DNA from: Chlamydoabsidia padenii | Lineage: Eukaryota > Mucoromycota > Mucoromycetes > Mucorales > Cunninghamellaceae | Direction: 5' to 3' | Assembly: GCA_025330725.1 (NCBI GenBank) | Contig: JAIWND010000076.1 | Coordinates: 1 to 49,373 of the forward strand | DNA length: 49,373 nt | Part shown: in pieces, positions 22,576-33,087 of the stretch | How the letters are laid out: each line of letters opens with the position of its first letter | Numbering within the stretch: the stretch's first letter is position 1 | Position numbers and translations under genes: made by a program | The notes under the pieces: generated by a model | The model's input: the letters and a program-made list of their open reading frames with translations, nothing else | What the model was told of the DNA's origin: nothing | The model's database searches: none

Positions 22576-22694
22576 TCAGAGCATCTCCAACGGTTACCTT
22601 CAAAGTACATCATCTTGATGAACACCATCATGGTCATGAGTGGAAAGGGGAAAGATAAAAAAAAAAATTGCAAGGAACGTTGGAGGGAGCTTTT
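22576..22694. mobile_element. Possible MITE-like inverted repeat
   Basis: The left arm has GCATCTCCAACGGTTACCTT and the right arm, read in reverse, GCTCCCTCCAACGTTCCTT. The arms are imperfect (about 20 nt) and flank about 70 nt containing a short A tract. The CATCTCCAAC core resembles ends of some PIF/Harbinger MITEs. I see no clear target-site duplication and no transposase, so this is weak. Confidence 0.25.
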
Positions 22695-22732
22695 CCATCG
22701 CCGCACATTCAATGGCCGGTTTTTAAACTCCG

Positions 22733-22750
22733 TTTGCCCAAAAGGGCAAA
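22733..22750. terminator. Hairpin and T-run just 3' of tRNA-Ser
   Basis: TTTGCCC-AAAA-GGGCAAA is a perfect 7-bp stem. On the minus strand TTTT (22751-22748) comes 4 nt after the tRNA 3' end and is the likely Pol III terminator; the stem starts just after it. Confidence 0.5.
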
Positions 22751-22754
22751 AGAT

Positions 22755-22836
22755 CGTCGCCTATGAGATTCGAACTCACGCGGGCAAAGCCCAATGGCTT
22801 AGCAGGCCATCTCCTTAACCACTCGGACAAAGCGAC
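22755..22836 (-). tRNA. tRNA-Ser (anticodon GCU)
   Basis: 82 nt on the minus strand with no intron. Acceptor arms GTCGCTT and AGGCGAC pair with one G-U. The D arm has TCCGAGTGGTTAAGGA, the anticodon stem ATGGC/GCCAT encloses CTGCTAA (anticodon GCT), the long variable arm GGGCTTTGCCC is typical of class II serine tRNA, and the T loop is GTTCGAATC. The discriminator base is G. CCA is not encoded. Confidence 0.96.
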
Positions 22837-22945
22837 ACTTCATGCTCCGGTTTTTTGAATTTAATATATAAAGCACGTTTTAAAAAAAATCACGTGATCT
22901 GCCTTTTATGGTATCGGGGCGGGACGAGTTCCGGTCTCCCACATA

Positions 22946-22978
<33 letters not shown>

Positions 22979-23375
22979 CCACTTTTGCATGATAGTTAAT
23001 GCCCATTTTGATTTGGTATTATAAAAAAAACAGTCATTTGGATGGCTGAAGTTATGTTTTATTGATATAAGACCAGAGTACAAGAGCAACCGACTCCATT
23101 AGAGGATAATGATCATCGTTAATAGATGAGGATTAAAAAAAAAAAGAACTTTATTCAACCAGTATCATATCCTTTAGTGGATAAAAATATAAAAAAGAGA
23201 GAGGGCTGGATGAATCCGAAAATGTGGTTAGATGATGATAATGATAAAAAAAAAAAAAAAAGAGATAAGTGATTTACTGTGTGCGTGTGTGTGTGTGTAA
23301 GGTGACGATAAGGGGGAAGGGGAATACATTGTCTACTATTACTAACTATTAACTACTGTTGGTATTCCGTGATAA
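22837..23375. other. Intergenic between tRNA-Ser and CDC34
   Basis: Holds a 31-nt T tract (22948-22978), an A tract near 23247-23261 and a (GT)n microsatellite near 23282-23298. CDC34 3' flank. No gene. Confidence 0.65.
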
Positions 23376-24868
23376 TTAGTCGTCGTCTTCGTCAAAGTCT
23401 TCGTCATCGTCTTCGGCATCAAAGTCGCTTTCGTCACCAGATTCGTACCAGCTGTAGGAGACATTAAAAAGAAGTCTTGTTAGTACTATATATTATGAAT
23501 AAGGATGAATGAGGACTTACAAGTTATCGTCTTCTTCTATTTCAACAGGAGCAGCAATCATAAAGTCCTTTTCAGAGGTTGGCATCTTGAATCCAGGAGG
23601 AATGTCCTTTTTGGATAGTTCGACTTGTTCTATAGGAGTGATAAGAAGGATCAAAGGATGAGATTGACATTAACCCATATGTATGTTACTTACTTTTTAC
23701 AATACTATCGTACAATTCCCGATCTTTTCTAAATGCCACCTAAATAAAATATTCATTAAAAAGCAAGGGTGAGTGAGTTATTTTATTCGATTTGAATTTC
23801 CCGCCATCACATTTCCCGACATAAACTCAACGATGATGATTTAACTTACCCCTGCATCGACATTGGCTGGACTTGAGCAATTAGGATCAGCTAATAGGGA
23901 GATAATTGACATCAACACACCTAAACAAAATATCGATGGTATTAGTTGTAGTTGATTAATATAACCCATTTTATATATGTGCCCGTGTGTGTGTGTGTGT
24001 GTTTTTTCCAATCCATACTTTCGACTGACTATAAATATATATATATATATATATAAAAGGATAGAGTGATGAGTACGAGAAGTCATGTATATATATATAT
24101 TTCCGTCAGACTTCATTCTTTACCTGTGTTGGATTCCATCGTTCCTATTAAAGCATAACATATGTAAAATTGAGTCATCCGTATATATATATATATATAC
24201 CATATCCTACTTACCTCTGCCTTTTCACCGCTGACAGGATCATCCCCAGGTGGATGGAGAATAGATATGCAAAGTTTACCGTCGTCATACACTTAGATAG
24301 TTGAAGTATTAGTCAAAAGTAGTATTTGTGTTTCTTTTCTTCTTCTTTTTGATACATACCATTAGGATGATAAAAGTCACGGTCAAAGGAGAAGGTCGGT
24401 GGTCGGAAAGGGTAGTCGCTAGGAAAAGTCATGGTAGCCTATCGTCATAGTATATAAAAGTAGGACAAAGGTAAGAGAAGGAACCATCAAAGACAAAGAG
24501 TTGAGAGATGCCGTTTTTTTTGTTTTGTTTACCTTGAAGTAACCACCTTCGTAAATAGTGTTGGGTAGACCAATGATAGCGACAGACCTAAAACATCAAA
24601 CAAGTGAAGTAACAGTAAAGGTCAACCAAGTTTGTTCAAGTTTCTTCTACCTTTTCTTCTTACCATTCAAAGATGTTTTCGTCTTTCAAGTCAACGACAA
24701 AGCCAGGGACAGGTGATCGGATGAGGTCTATCAAAAGAGAGTAAGAGTGAGGTAAGAGTAAGAGGGTAAGATTATATCATGTGAGTAAAACCGTCTTGTT
24801 CTATACTTCTACATTATTCTAACTATATTACCTTTAAATTGGCGCTGTAAAGTGTTTGCAGCTGACAT
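23376..24868 (-). CDS. CDC34: Ubiquitin-conjugating enzyme E2 Cdc34 (UBE2R)
   Basis: E2 enzyme that works with SCF ubiquitin ligases to build K48 chains on cell-cycle proteins. Eleven exons: 24868-24832, 24727-24664, 24587-24533, 24438-24360, 24291-24215, 24144-24124, 24028-24019, 23920-23850, 23739-23694, 23629-23521 and 23451-23376; 645 nt, 214 aa. Catalytic Cys86 sits in DDGKLCISILHPPG. The family-specific acidic loop (GDDPVSGEKAEERW) and the acidic tail (WYESGDESDFDAEDDDEDF) are present. Two exons are tiny: 21 nt (ERWNPTQ) and 10 nt (SVE plus one base), the latter restoring SVES before VLMSIISLL. The tail is shorter than in yeast (295 aa). The start is 220 bp from the divergent gene at 25089. 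Confidence 0.94.
24034..24055. repeat. (AT)n microsatellite beside the 10-nt CDC34 exon
   Basis: TA run immediately 5' (sense strand) of the TTTATAG acceptor of the microexon. A (GT)n run at about 23985-24001 lies on its other side. Confidence 0.9.
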
Positions 24869-25088
24869 GACAAGTATATGCAAATAAAAACAAAGAGAAA
24901 GATATAGAAAGTGAAAGAAAAAGAGAAGAAAAGAAAAAAGGGGAGGAAGAAGGGAGGATGGATTAAAACAAAAATCAATTTTCAAACACCGTGACTTCAC
25001 TGGAAAAAAAAAAGACACACTTTCCCCCCGACCGCATGATTTTTTTCTTCTCTCTTCTTTTCCGTTTTCCCTCTCTGCTTTTTATACA
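24869..25088. promoter_or_regulatory. Compact divergent promoter CDC34 / Q-N-rich gene
   Basis: 220 bp separates the two outward start codons. It has a GA-rich half next to CDC34 and a CT-rich half next to 25089, each pyrimidine-rich on the sense strand before the ATG. No exact AAATCCCG copy; only TTTTCAAACACCG at about 24978. Confidence 0.5.
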
Positions 25089-26275
25089 ATGTCGGCAGCG
25101 GATGTGATTACGATGGAACAAGAGCAACAACTTGTTTATCGTATTGATTGTGACAAACATTATACTCCAGGCGGTGCTCCTCCCATCCTGGTATTACAAA
25201 AGGAATCCGTCAAACCACCTATTCTCATCCTTCAAGGCATGCAAACCGACCCATCAAGAGCTCCAGGTAATTCCAAAACAACATTAAATATCATACTTTT
25301 TGCATCCATACTGGCTCTTTGATTGGCTTACTATCATTACTATTTAAACAATTAGTTATCAAGGACGAACGTAGAAATAAAAGTCAAGGCTATATTTTAC
25401 AAGACGAAAGGAAACCACCACTTGGCAACAATCAACCTTATGGTGAGAATTCCTATTCAGCCTATCAGCAATCAATGATGTCGGCTCCTCCAATGAATGG
25501 TCAACAACTATATGGTACTAATCAAGGCCACCCCATGGATCAATCACAAGACCCTTCTTCTTTTGGAGTGCCGCACCAACAGCCTTCTAAATTGCCTTAC
25601 GTCAGTAACAGCTCAATGTCAAATCCTTGGTTTCATAATGGAATGGGACAACAGCAGCAACAACAACAGCTTTATTCATCTTATATAAATCATAACAGCA
25701 ACAACAACAATGATGATGATATATATACACCGACAAGACCCTCATTATTAGATGACATTACTTACCCTCAACAACAACAAGAACCATACCATTGGCAAAC
25801 AGCATCATATCCACAGCAAGATTCCTGGGGTTCTTCTTTCTCACCGTATCATTATCATCAACAACAACAATACCCACCATTTTTTGATATCAACTATGGT
25901 CACAACAATCCTTACACAAATAGAATGCCAACGTATGGTGGAATGGACTCGATGAACATGGGAGCGGAAATGATGCCATCAGTAGGACCAGCATCATCAT
26001 CTTATAACCACAATTATCCTCCTTCATCACCTTGGCCAAACTATTACGATTATGATAACAGGATGACGATGATGCCAGCAATATATCCTGATGAAGGGGC
26101 AGGATCGGCTTATTTACCTCAATGGAACAACAATTACAATGGCTATGATGCTCATCCTTCTATGCAACCTGATTTAGCCCATGGAAGACAACCAGCTTTT
26201 CGCGTATTGAATGGTGAACCAAGACGATCCAAATCTGTCTCTTTTGCCCCGCTACCTGATCATGTGGCAGCATAA
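25089..26275 (+). CDS. Q/N/Y-rich protein of unknown function
   Basis: Exons 25089-25266 and 25356-26275; 1098 nt, 365 aa. The N-terminal 60 residues look ordered and conserved-like (QQLVYRIDCDKHYTPGG, then ILVLQKESVKPPILILQG). The remainder is disordered, rich in Gln, Asn, Tyr, Pro, Ser and Met, with poly-Q and poly-N runs and many SY/GY dipeptides like prion-like domains. It ends with a basic patch RRSKSVSFAPLPD that could be a phosphorylation site. No membrane segment or signal peptide. I do not recognise the family. AATAAA at 26356-26361 follows the stop. Confidence 0.8.
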
Positions 26276-27172
26276 TCTAGTTATACCTTTATTGTTTTTG
26301 TTACTATTACTATTAACATTAATCCTACAACCAATGTTACTATTATATACGTTGAAATAAAAATCAATCTTTACTGTTACTGTTATTGTCATTAACCCTA
26401 AACATGTTTAAAAAATAAATAGACTCTTCCCTTTTATATTCATGCATGCGAATAGATCCCATTATATGCCTCCCACGTTATATATATTGCGGGTAACAAG
26501 CTCGTTTTGATTTGATGGTTACTCGGGGGAAAAAAGGAACGCAAAAAATACCAATTAGCCATTAGACATTGGTTAGAGTGCCTTCCATCTTCCACACTAA
26601 TACATGCAACAATACAAGGCACGGGTTGGAAAATTCAATCAATCTCCGACATCCGTCCACTTGAGTATAGTTTTTTCGCGTCATTTCAGAAATAATGAGT
26701 GAGTTTAATTTTTCGTTCATTAATGCAAACTGTGATGGCCAATGGCCGGTATAAGACTGTTATATTTTGACAATGCATGGGTTTTGATCATCGTATAAAA
26801 GAGCCTTCAACTTTCTTTTGGGATGTTCACCCCTTTAACATACAAAAGGATACTTCGTTCTCCGCTTACTCGAAAATTCTAGTTACCCCGCCCATTTTTT
26901 TTCAAAATCCTTTTTCCTTTCTCTTTCACTTCAGCACTCCACTGAATTGATTGCTTATCAAAAAGCTTCCAGTAAGTTGTCAATTTATCTTGCCAAACAT
27001 TGTTGTATGAATCTAACCTTACTGCTCTTTGTGTAGTCAATTCTCTCTCAATAACACCAACGATTTGATAAAGGTGAAAACTATAGTGAACAGGACTTTT
27101 TTTATGGGTTGAAACCAACTTACGTTACACTATTCTATATACTTGACCAATACATCGAACTTTTGATATTGC
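26276..27172. other. Intergenic between Q/N-rich gene and broken locus
   Basis: AT-rich. The only protein-like stretch is on the minus strand at 26879-27118 (separate entry). No recurrent promoter motif seen. Confidence 0.5.
26879..27118 (-). CDS. Doubtful small ORF or exon fragment
   Basis: 79 codons from an ATG at 27118. The second half reads as an amphipathic helical protein (IERELTTQRAVRLDSY, YWKLFDKQSIQWSAEVKEK) with balanced codon use and ends in a stop. I recognise no family and see no partner exon. It could be a gene relic, an unannotated exon or chance. Confidence 0.25.
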   Translation of the reverse strand: MVSTHKKSPVHYSFHLYQIVGVIERELTTQRAVRLDSYNNVWQDKLTTYWKLFDKQSIQWSAEVKEKGKRILKKNGRGN

Positions 27173-28696
27173 GTGTTGATTAAAGGTGGCTTGATATTAC
27201 CTGTTGTCATTAAAAGCGAAGAGACTGACGACCAGTGGGGAACAGTTGTCGACTCTGAAACTCAACCATCCTCACCACAACAGCCAACACAAGAACATGA
27301 AGCAACAAATAGGAATCGCTCTCAGCCACAAGTAATACAGCATGATACATCCATCACCGGTAACGAAGAGTCGTTTGTGCAGCTAAAGCAAGAACCTCAA
27401 TTCATGGAAGATCGATTGGAGCCTGAACAAGAAGCAACTGACAGGAATCAACAACATGCAACAACTTACGATATACCAAATATTCGACTGTGCTGCCTAA
27501 TCAAGAACCTCCACCCGTACAAAAGTGATCCTCGATCCCCATAATTATCATTCCAATAGGAACCAAGGTAAAAATAAAAGACCAGACTGACTACAAGAGG
27601 AGCATATAACTAACTTTCTGTCTTTTTCTTTTTGAAACTAAGCTGGATAGTGGAACAATGACAATATACGAAATCTGGGATGGTAGATTATTTGGTCAAC
27701 TAAAAGGTAAACAAGACAAACGTGTATGATCTGAAAACATATCTAACAAAACACACGCATACTTTCCTCTTCTTTTTTTTTTATTTTTTTTTATTTCTAT
27801 TTGATAGATGCTCTTTTAACAGACGACGTGGCTGGACTCTACACTTTTCTACACTATATAAACCTCGACCTTACAGGCAGGACAGCCTTGTCAAAGTCTC
27901 TCATGTTACGCCGAACGAAGCTTGATGTCATTCCCTCCAAAGAAGAAATTGTAATTGAAGCCCCACTAACTCCTCAACAACCAAAACGACAATGCAATAC
28001 CCAACTTCCAATCGAACATCATCTTTCCTACGACAAATGGGAGACGTCAAGAAATTACAGTTTTATTCACCAGTTGGTGGCTCATGGTTATGGTACTTGG
28101 TCACAACTCCAGTCGCTTCAGCCAACATGGTCTGAAAAGGATCTCAAGGCGGTGGCTCGGGCTTTGATACGACATTGGCTCACATTGATGAATCCTAATG
28201 GCAATGCTAGTCTTATCAAGGATATAAACGAATTATTGGCTTCAGATGACAAGGACGACCCGGTGGATGGAGACCGTACAAAACCTTATGATGGTGTTAC
28301 TGACGAACAAATCATAGGATTCAGATCGTTCTTGAGCGATATGCTGGTCTTCAACTCAAAAGGTAATGTATGTATGATACCTTGATCGAATGAACTCACT
28401 AACTCTCACTCTCTTTCTTATATGATATATATTGTATTATGGCCATCTGATCTAGGAATTGCTGCGCGCCTTTGTTTGATCCTCACCAAAAAGATTCTCG
28501 ACCCATGAAAAATGCAACCACGGTATCTTTCAGGTTAGGCAGCGACAGTACAACAACGGATGAAATCGACACAATCCTCAAGTTTGACAACGATAGGACG
28601 ACTGAAACAACTGTTGGCGTTGGCGTGGCTTCGACAATCATAAATCGGATAAATTCGGCTTTTACGGCGCCTTGGGGCTTAATGAATAGGAAATAA
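27173..28696 (+). pseudogene. Uncharacterised multi-exon locus with frame breaks
   Basis: Parts look coding. An open stretch at about 27173-27541 has no start ATG at its beginning and contains two SUMO-type sites (VIKSEE, LKQEP). An exon at 27643-27706 reads LDSGTMTIYEIWDGRLFGQL, and one at 27808-28362 contains LTDDVAGLYTFLHYINLDL, LSKSLMLRRTKLDV and WSEKDLKAVARALIRHWL. The MLRRTK..V piece faintly recalls SNF2 ATPases but no helicase motif is present. The first stretch cannot be joined in frame to the second except through a 35-nt intron (27526-27560). At the 3' end, after the acceptor at 28455, three frames compete: one stops at about 28506, another runs to 28696. It is either a decaying gene or one with unusual introns. 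Confidence 0.4.
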
Positions 28697-28932
28697 GACC
28701 AGGAAATGTCTACAGTATGTATACACATACGCACACACATTATTTAGTGATAGAATATTTAAATTTAATAACACATATAAAAAATAAAGTCTTTTTTTTT
28801 TATAACATGGATTTTTATTGATGTCATTGATATGCAATTGGGGTAAAGAAAAAAACAAAAGTAAGGAGGGGGGATAAGGGAATGTAAGAATGCCGAATAC
28901 TATATACAAAGAAGGTAATGAATGGGGATAAT

Positions 28933-29852
28933 TTAAATATTCTGGTGACCAGCGCTATAGTAGTTTTGGTAGTATTGATTCCAACCATGAATAGCTTGAC
29001 CAGCTTTCCCACCAGCCGAATGAGCCGAACCAGCCACAGGTGCAGGAGGACGCATAGCAAACATATCATAAAATCCACCATGATGATGAGCCAAATAAAT
29101 AGGAGAGCTGTTCATAATGGGTTTATCGTTATGGAAAGTATGAGTTCCCCAAGATAAATCCAAAGCATGTCCATCCAAAGGGAATCCTTGTAATGCAAAA
29201 ATGGCCGTGCTTGCATTGGCATGTGTATCCAACCTATTTATAAAACAAGTGTTACCATAAATGAGGGGGTAGGTTTATGCTTTATTTACCTGATGGTAGC
29301 ACCATGTTCATCTCTTTCGATATGAGACACATAACCATATTGTTGAAAATGGGGTACAAGGTCATGATCTATTGAAAAAAAAAAAGGGGGTGTTAGTGAT
29401 TCTTTTTTTTTTTTTTTTTTCTTTTTTATGATTGTTATTACCTGAAACATCGGATGGCAAGTTATCGATTCTGATGGTTGTATTGTAAGGTGGTGTTTGG
29501 GCAAATATTTGTTCGTACGACATGTTATTGGTGGTAACACGACAGGTAGTAGAAGGATGAACGATGGAGAAGGAAGGTGTGGCGGGTCGAGAGGGTGGCG
29601 TGCTGCTGAGTGGAGATGATGGTATGGCAATGGTATTGGTTGTAGTGTTGATAGTATCCAAGACTTGATGATTCGCCCATCGACATTGTATAGTTGATGA
29701 TGATGATAATTGATACCCATCCATTTCCTTCATGGCCTTTTCAGCATCTTGCTTATGTTCGAAATCCATCAGACCATAATAATTCTTGTGTTTGGAATCC
29801 CAAAGGACTTCCACGTGCCTAAATAGTCAGGCGGGGTCAAGTTAACTTTTGG

Positions 29853-29892
<40 letters not shown>

Positions 29893-30450
29893 GGTGTATT
29901 ACCTGGGATAATAGGATACAAAGAGCTTTTTCAATGTGACAGAAGTGGTTTCTTGATTAAGACCATCAATAAGGATTGTATAGTCGTGCTGCTTTTTCAA
30001 TTGATTAGACCAATTAATATGTATTTTCTATTAAAAAAAGAATTAATCATTCGTTAGTTCAATCAATGATGTATAATGATGAGGGCATACCTGACCAAAT
30101 ACGATTCTTCCATCCATAGCATGCAATGCTTGTTCAGCCCCTCGTCGTTCATGGAATTCAACTAATCCCGAATGGTTTTGAGCCTAAAAAAAAAAAGAAA
30201 AAGTCAGTTTATCATTTTATCCCCAAAGTTGGTAAAGAAGACAAGTGGTTGGTTTCATCAAAAGATAAGATCAACATAGCGTATGATAACATGTATTCAT
30301 TGGGTGGATGTTCGTGGGAATTTATAGATAACTTACGTGAAGTTTTACATTTTGAACAGGTGAGATCATGGAAAAGATATCTTTCAACATCTTTTCTGTC
30401 ACTCTATCATCCAAATGAGTAATATAAAGAGTAGTAGTTTGATGTGGCAT
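28933..30450 (-). CDS. RNA-binding protein with three RRMs (TIA1/Pub1-like)
   Basis: Exons 30450-30337, 30183-30091, 30027-29903, 29818-29442, 29368-29290 and 29233-28933; 1089 nt, 362 aa. RRM1 (about 5-75) begins TLYITHLDDRVTEKML and ends VFGQKIHINW. RRM2 (about 83-155) begins YTILIDGLNQETT and includes NYYGLMDFEHKQDAEKAM. RRM3 (about 225-300) begins TTIRIDNLPSDVS and ends LDLSWG. A Ser/Thr/Pro linker separates RRM2 and RRM3, and the tail is Gly/His/Tyr-rich. The three-RRM order and the strings MDGR..G and NWSN resemble TIA1/Pub1/Nam8-type proteins of stress granules or U1 snRNP. RNP1 motifs are degenerate (SGLVEF, GLMDF, GATIRL lack the usual aromatic pair), so RNA affinity may differ. The third intron holds a 35-nt homopolymer. 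Confidence 0.85.
29857..29891. repeat. 35-nt poly(T)/poly(A) tract in RRM-gene intron
   Basis: T on the plus strand, so A in the transcript, within the intron 29902-29819. Confidence 0.95.
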
Positions 30451-31094
30451 TGTTTTGTTGTTTTGATAACGAGAAGAAAGAAGAAGAAAGAGGGAGTTGA
30501 TCCTTTTTTTTATTTTAAATCCTATTTACATTTCCGGGGTTTAAAATTATAGTGCCCCACCTTTTAAAAGCCAAGATGACAATCTGTCTTTTGATTGGCC
30601 GATGAAATCAACACCTGAACCGGTCATTATTACCTTAATGATGAACAGATTTTAAGGAAGATTCTTTTCTGGTATCACTTTTCGACCTTATACATAATAA
30701 TAAGTGCTTGGTATTTCCACAATAAAGCCCACTCTTTTTTTTTTTTTTTTTTTTTCCCATTTGCCACTAGGGCTGGAAAATCTATTCGGAGCATCAATTG
30801 TGACATAATCACTCATGGGAAAAAAAGTTAAAATCGTTACCAAGGTTACTCCCTTTTGTGTAAGTCTATTTCTCATCACAATCAAATGTACACTGGGCCT
30901 ATTTTGACAACAATACAATGAAATGTATGAAAAATGGAAAGCATCGACATTACCTGGCATGAGATATGTTTAAATGTCCGAATTTTCCGAAAAAGAAAAA
31001 AGGTTCCTGGAATCTGGGACTTCTTTCTTCCCCCCCCCCTCTCTCTCTCTCATTCTTTTTCCTCACACTGCCTGGCTATTGCCTGTTTTAATTG
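30451..31094. other. Divergent promoter region RRM gene / Zn2Cys6-PAS factor
   Basis: 644 bp with outward genes. Contains CCGGGGTTTAAAAT (30534-30547) 84 bp from the RRM start, a T tract at about 30734-30755, and a C/CT-rich block (31029-31050) before the transcription-factor start. No gene inside. Confidence 0.6.
30534..30547 (-). promoter_or_regulatory. TTTAAACCCCGG motif upstream of RRM gene
   Basis: Sense-strand ATTTTAAACCCCGG, 84 bp before the start codon. Same variant as at 14045-14059. Confidence 0.4.
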
Positions 31095-32777
31095 ATGACT
31101 TCGGCTTGCTCATCACCAATCTCTCTATCTCATCCTTCTGATCCTAACCATGTCCTGACGGTTACTTGTAGTAAAAAACGATCGACAAAACCTCAAGTAA
31201 AAACAGCTTGTGTAAGTACATCAATCTTCCTCCATAAAACAACTCGAACTAACTTGTCTCTTATAATTAGGTCAATTGCAAGAAAGCACACCTTGCTTGC
31301 GATTGTAAGTGAATTGGACCAATATAGTAATGTATACTTGTATGTAAACCAACTTCACTCTTCTTTACACACAATCCAATTAGTATCAAGGCCTTGTAAA
31401 CGATGCATCTCCTCCGACAAAGCTGACTCCTGCCATGACATTCAACACAAGAAACGAGGACGACCTAAACTACGTACCATGAAACCTCACCATTCACCAG
31501 CCTTCTCACCTTCAACACCATCGTCCTCCTTCACCATGACTAGCCACGAACAACAACAAGACCCTCGTTTAACACCAACTACAATGGTCGTATGTCATTT
31601 CTCCTCCATCTTTTATCCTCACAAACTAATCAGTTTAATCTTATGATAGATGTTTTTATCCATGGAACTCTGTTGTGCTCGTGTATCGGATGAATCATTC
31701 GATTTCCTTGGCCTGTATCCTCAAGAATTCTCACATCGATCATTGTACGACTTTATTCATCCCAAGCACAGTAACACGGTGGCGCGTATTCATCGCTATT
31801 TGCTGGACAATGCAGTGACCTTCTCAACAACACAGAAACGATTATTACCACCTACTGAACGCACCACTGCAGATATGTTTGTCAACTCATCTCCATATCA
31901 ATTATTAACCATCGCCAATGGATCACTGACGTTAAAGGAATCTTTGTTCTTTAAAACTTCGGACCAAAGTCGACATCAACCTTTGGAAGCTCGGTTTTAT
32001 CTTGGGGGTGGCACGGGTGCTGATCTGGATCAATCTGACTCGTTACATCGATTATACATTGTATGCAGTTTGACAATGCCAACTAGTCATAACTATCCTG
32101 ATGCTGATCTTTTACAGGTGAATGGCATCAAAAGTAATCAATCAGTCACCAACTCGATTCAACAACAAACAACAACGGTAACAAGCCAGGCTTCCCTGGT
32201 ACCATCAGCATTACAGGTAAACGTTTTTACTTGTTTGATCAGGACCATCAATAGATAAAGTGAGGGGGAGGGGGACACGTTAATAATAATGATAATCTTC
32301 TAATCATAGCCGATCTTATTCCAATCACCACCACTAGCATCATCATCATCATCATCATCAACATCATCATCTTTGGAACAGCCTACTTCTCTTGTGATTA
32401 ACAACAACAACACCACCACCACTGTGGATATGACAGACACTTGGACAACCACTTCCTCTTCCTCACCCAGCTCTTTCTCCACACTATCTCACCCTGAAGA
32501 CAAAGAAGGGTCTTCTACCTCACCTTTTAAACCACCACCCTATTCCTCTCACCACCAAAATTTTGGATCTCAACAACCATACCAACTTTATTATCAATCC
32601 ATGCTATCAAGTCGTCTATCAGGTGAAGCACAGTCTTTTGCCTCAGCCACTCTGCGTCGATCTTCTCCTGTCATGTCCACTCCACCTTATACTGCCCGGC
32701 GGTTTCTTCGTCGTCGATCTTCTACTGCCCTTCCAATCGGTGGCCGTAATCCTTATACCCCATACATATCCCCTTGA
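31095..32777 (+). CDS. Zn2Cys6 transcription factor with PAS domain
   Basis: Exons 31095-31211, 31271-31304, 31384-31589, 31650-32216 and 32310-32777; 1392 nt, 463 aa. The zinc cluster is exact, C39-x2-C42-x6-C49-x5-C55-x2-C58-x8-C67, but its codons are split over three exons, one only 34 nt long. A basic RGRPK hook follows. A PAS domain begins near residue 120 (MFLSMELCCARVSDESFDFL, then RSLYDFIHPKH). The C-terminal half is disordered Ser/Thr/Asn/Pro sequence ending in an Arg-rich block. Zn2Cys6 plus PAS is the layout of the AcuK/AcuM/Ert1/Rds2 group that controls gluconeogenic and carbon-source genes. That target set is inference. AATAAA at 32805-32810. Confidence 0.9.
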
Positions 32778-33087
32778 TAATATTTAGTAATAACATTTTA
32801 TAATAATAAAAAGTCTTTTTTACCCAGTCTCTTCATCTCTCTTTTATTGTAACACTTTTGAACCACAGGTTATGGAAATGATATCATCTTTGTCTTCTCT
32901 TTACTATCGATAGGGTAATCGCCATGACATCAAGATACCTTTTTTTTTTAATATACTTATGCAATTTTTAAATCCCGGCTGACCCTGGCCTCTATTTACC
33001 CCGCTTTCAATTTTTCTTTTCCCTTCCCTCTTCTTTTAACTTTTTTAATTTTTTTTAATATTTTTTTAAACGATTCAAACACACATT
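32778..33087. other. Intergenic upstream of ribose-5-phosphate isomerase
   Basis: Transcription-factor 3' UTR, then the isomerase promoter with TTTTTAAATCCCGGC (32965-32979), a CT-rich block and T-rich leader. No gene. Confidence 0.65.
32965..32979 (+). promoter_or_regulatory. AAATCCCG motif upstream of RKI1
   Basis: Sense orientation, 109 bp before the start codon. Confidence 0.45.

Larger units (their letters stand above)
21207..22754. other. 1.5-kb AT-rich intergenic stretch
   Basis: No supported gene; the open stretches are short and AT-driven. GTCGGGATTTCAA at 21501-21513 is a clean motif copy, about 295 bp before the crystallin-like start. An imperfect inverted repeat lies at 22576-22694 and a perfect hairpin at 22733-22750 (both listed separately). 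Confidence 0.55.

Noticed and set aside
22576..22694. An autonomous transposon
   Set aside because: No transposase, reverse transcriptase or integrase frame is present here or elsewhere in the window.
24017..24028. A 12-nt CDC34 exon or a frameshift at this point
   Set aside because: Rereading the acceptor at 23920 (GTGTGTTG) shows that the 10-nt exon with normal GT-AG borders keeps the frame, so no error is needed.
30126..30422. Plus-strand 98-codon ORF
   Set aside because: It runs across two exons and an intron of the RRM gene on the other strand and has no protein-like conservation.
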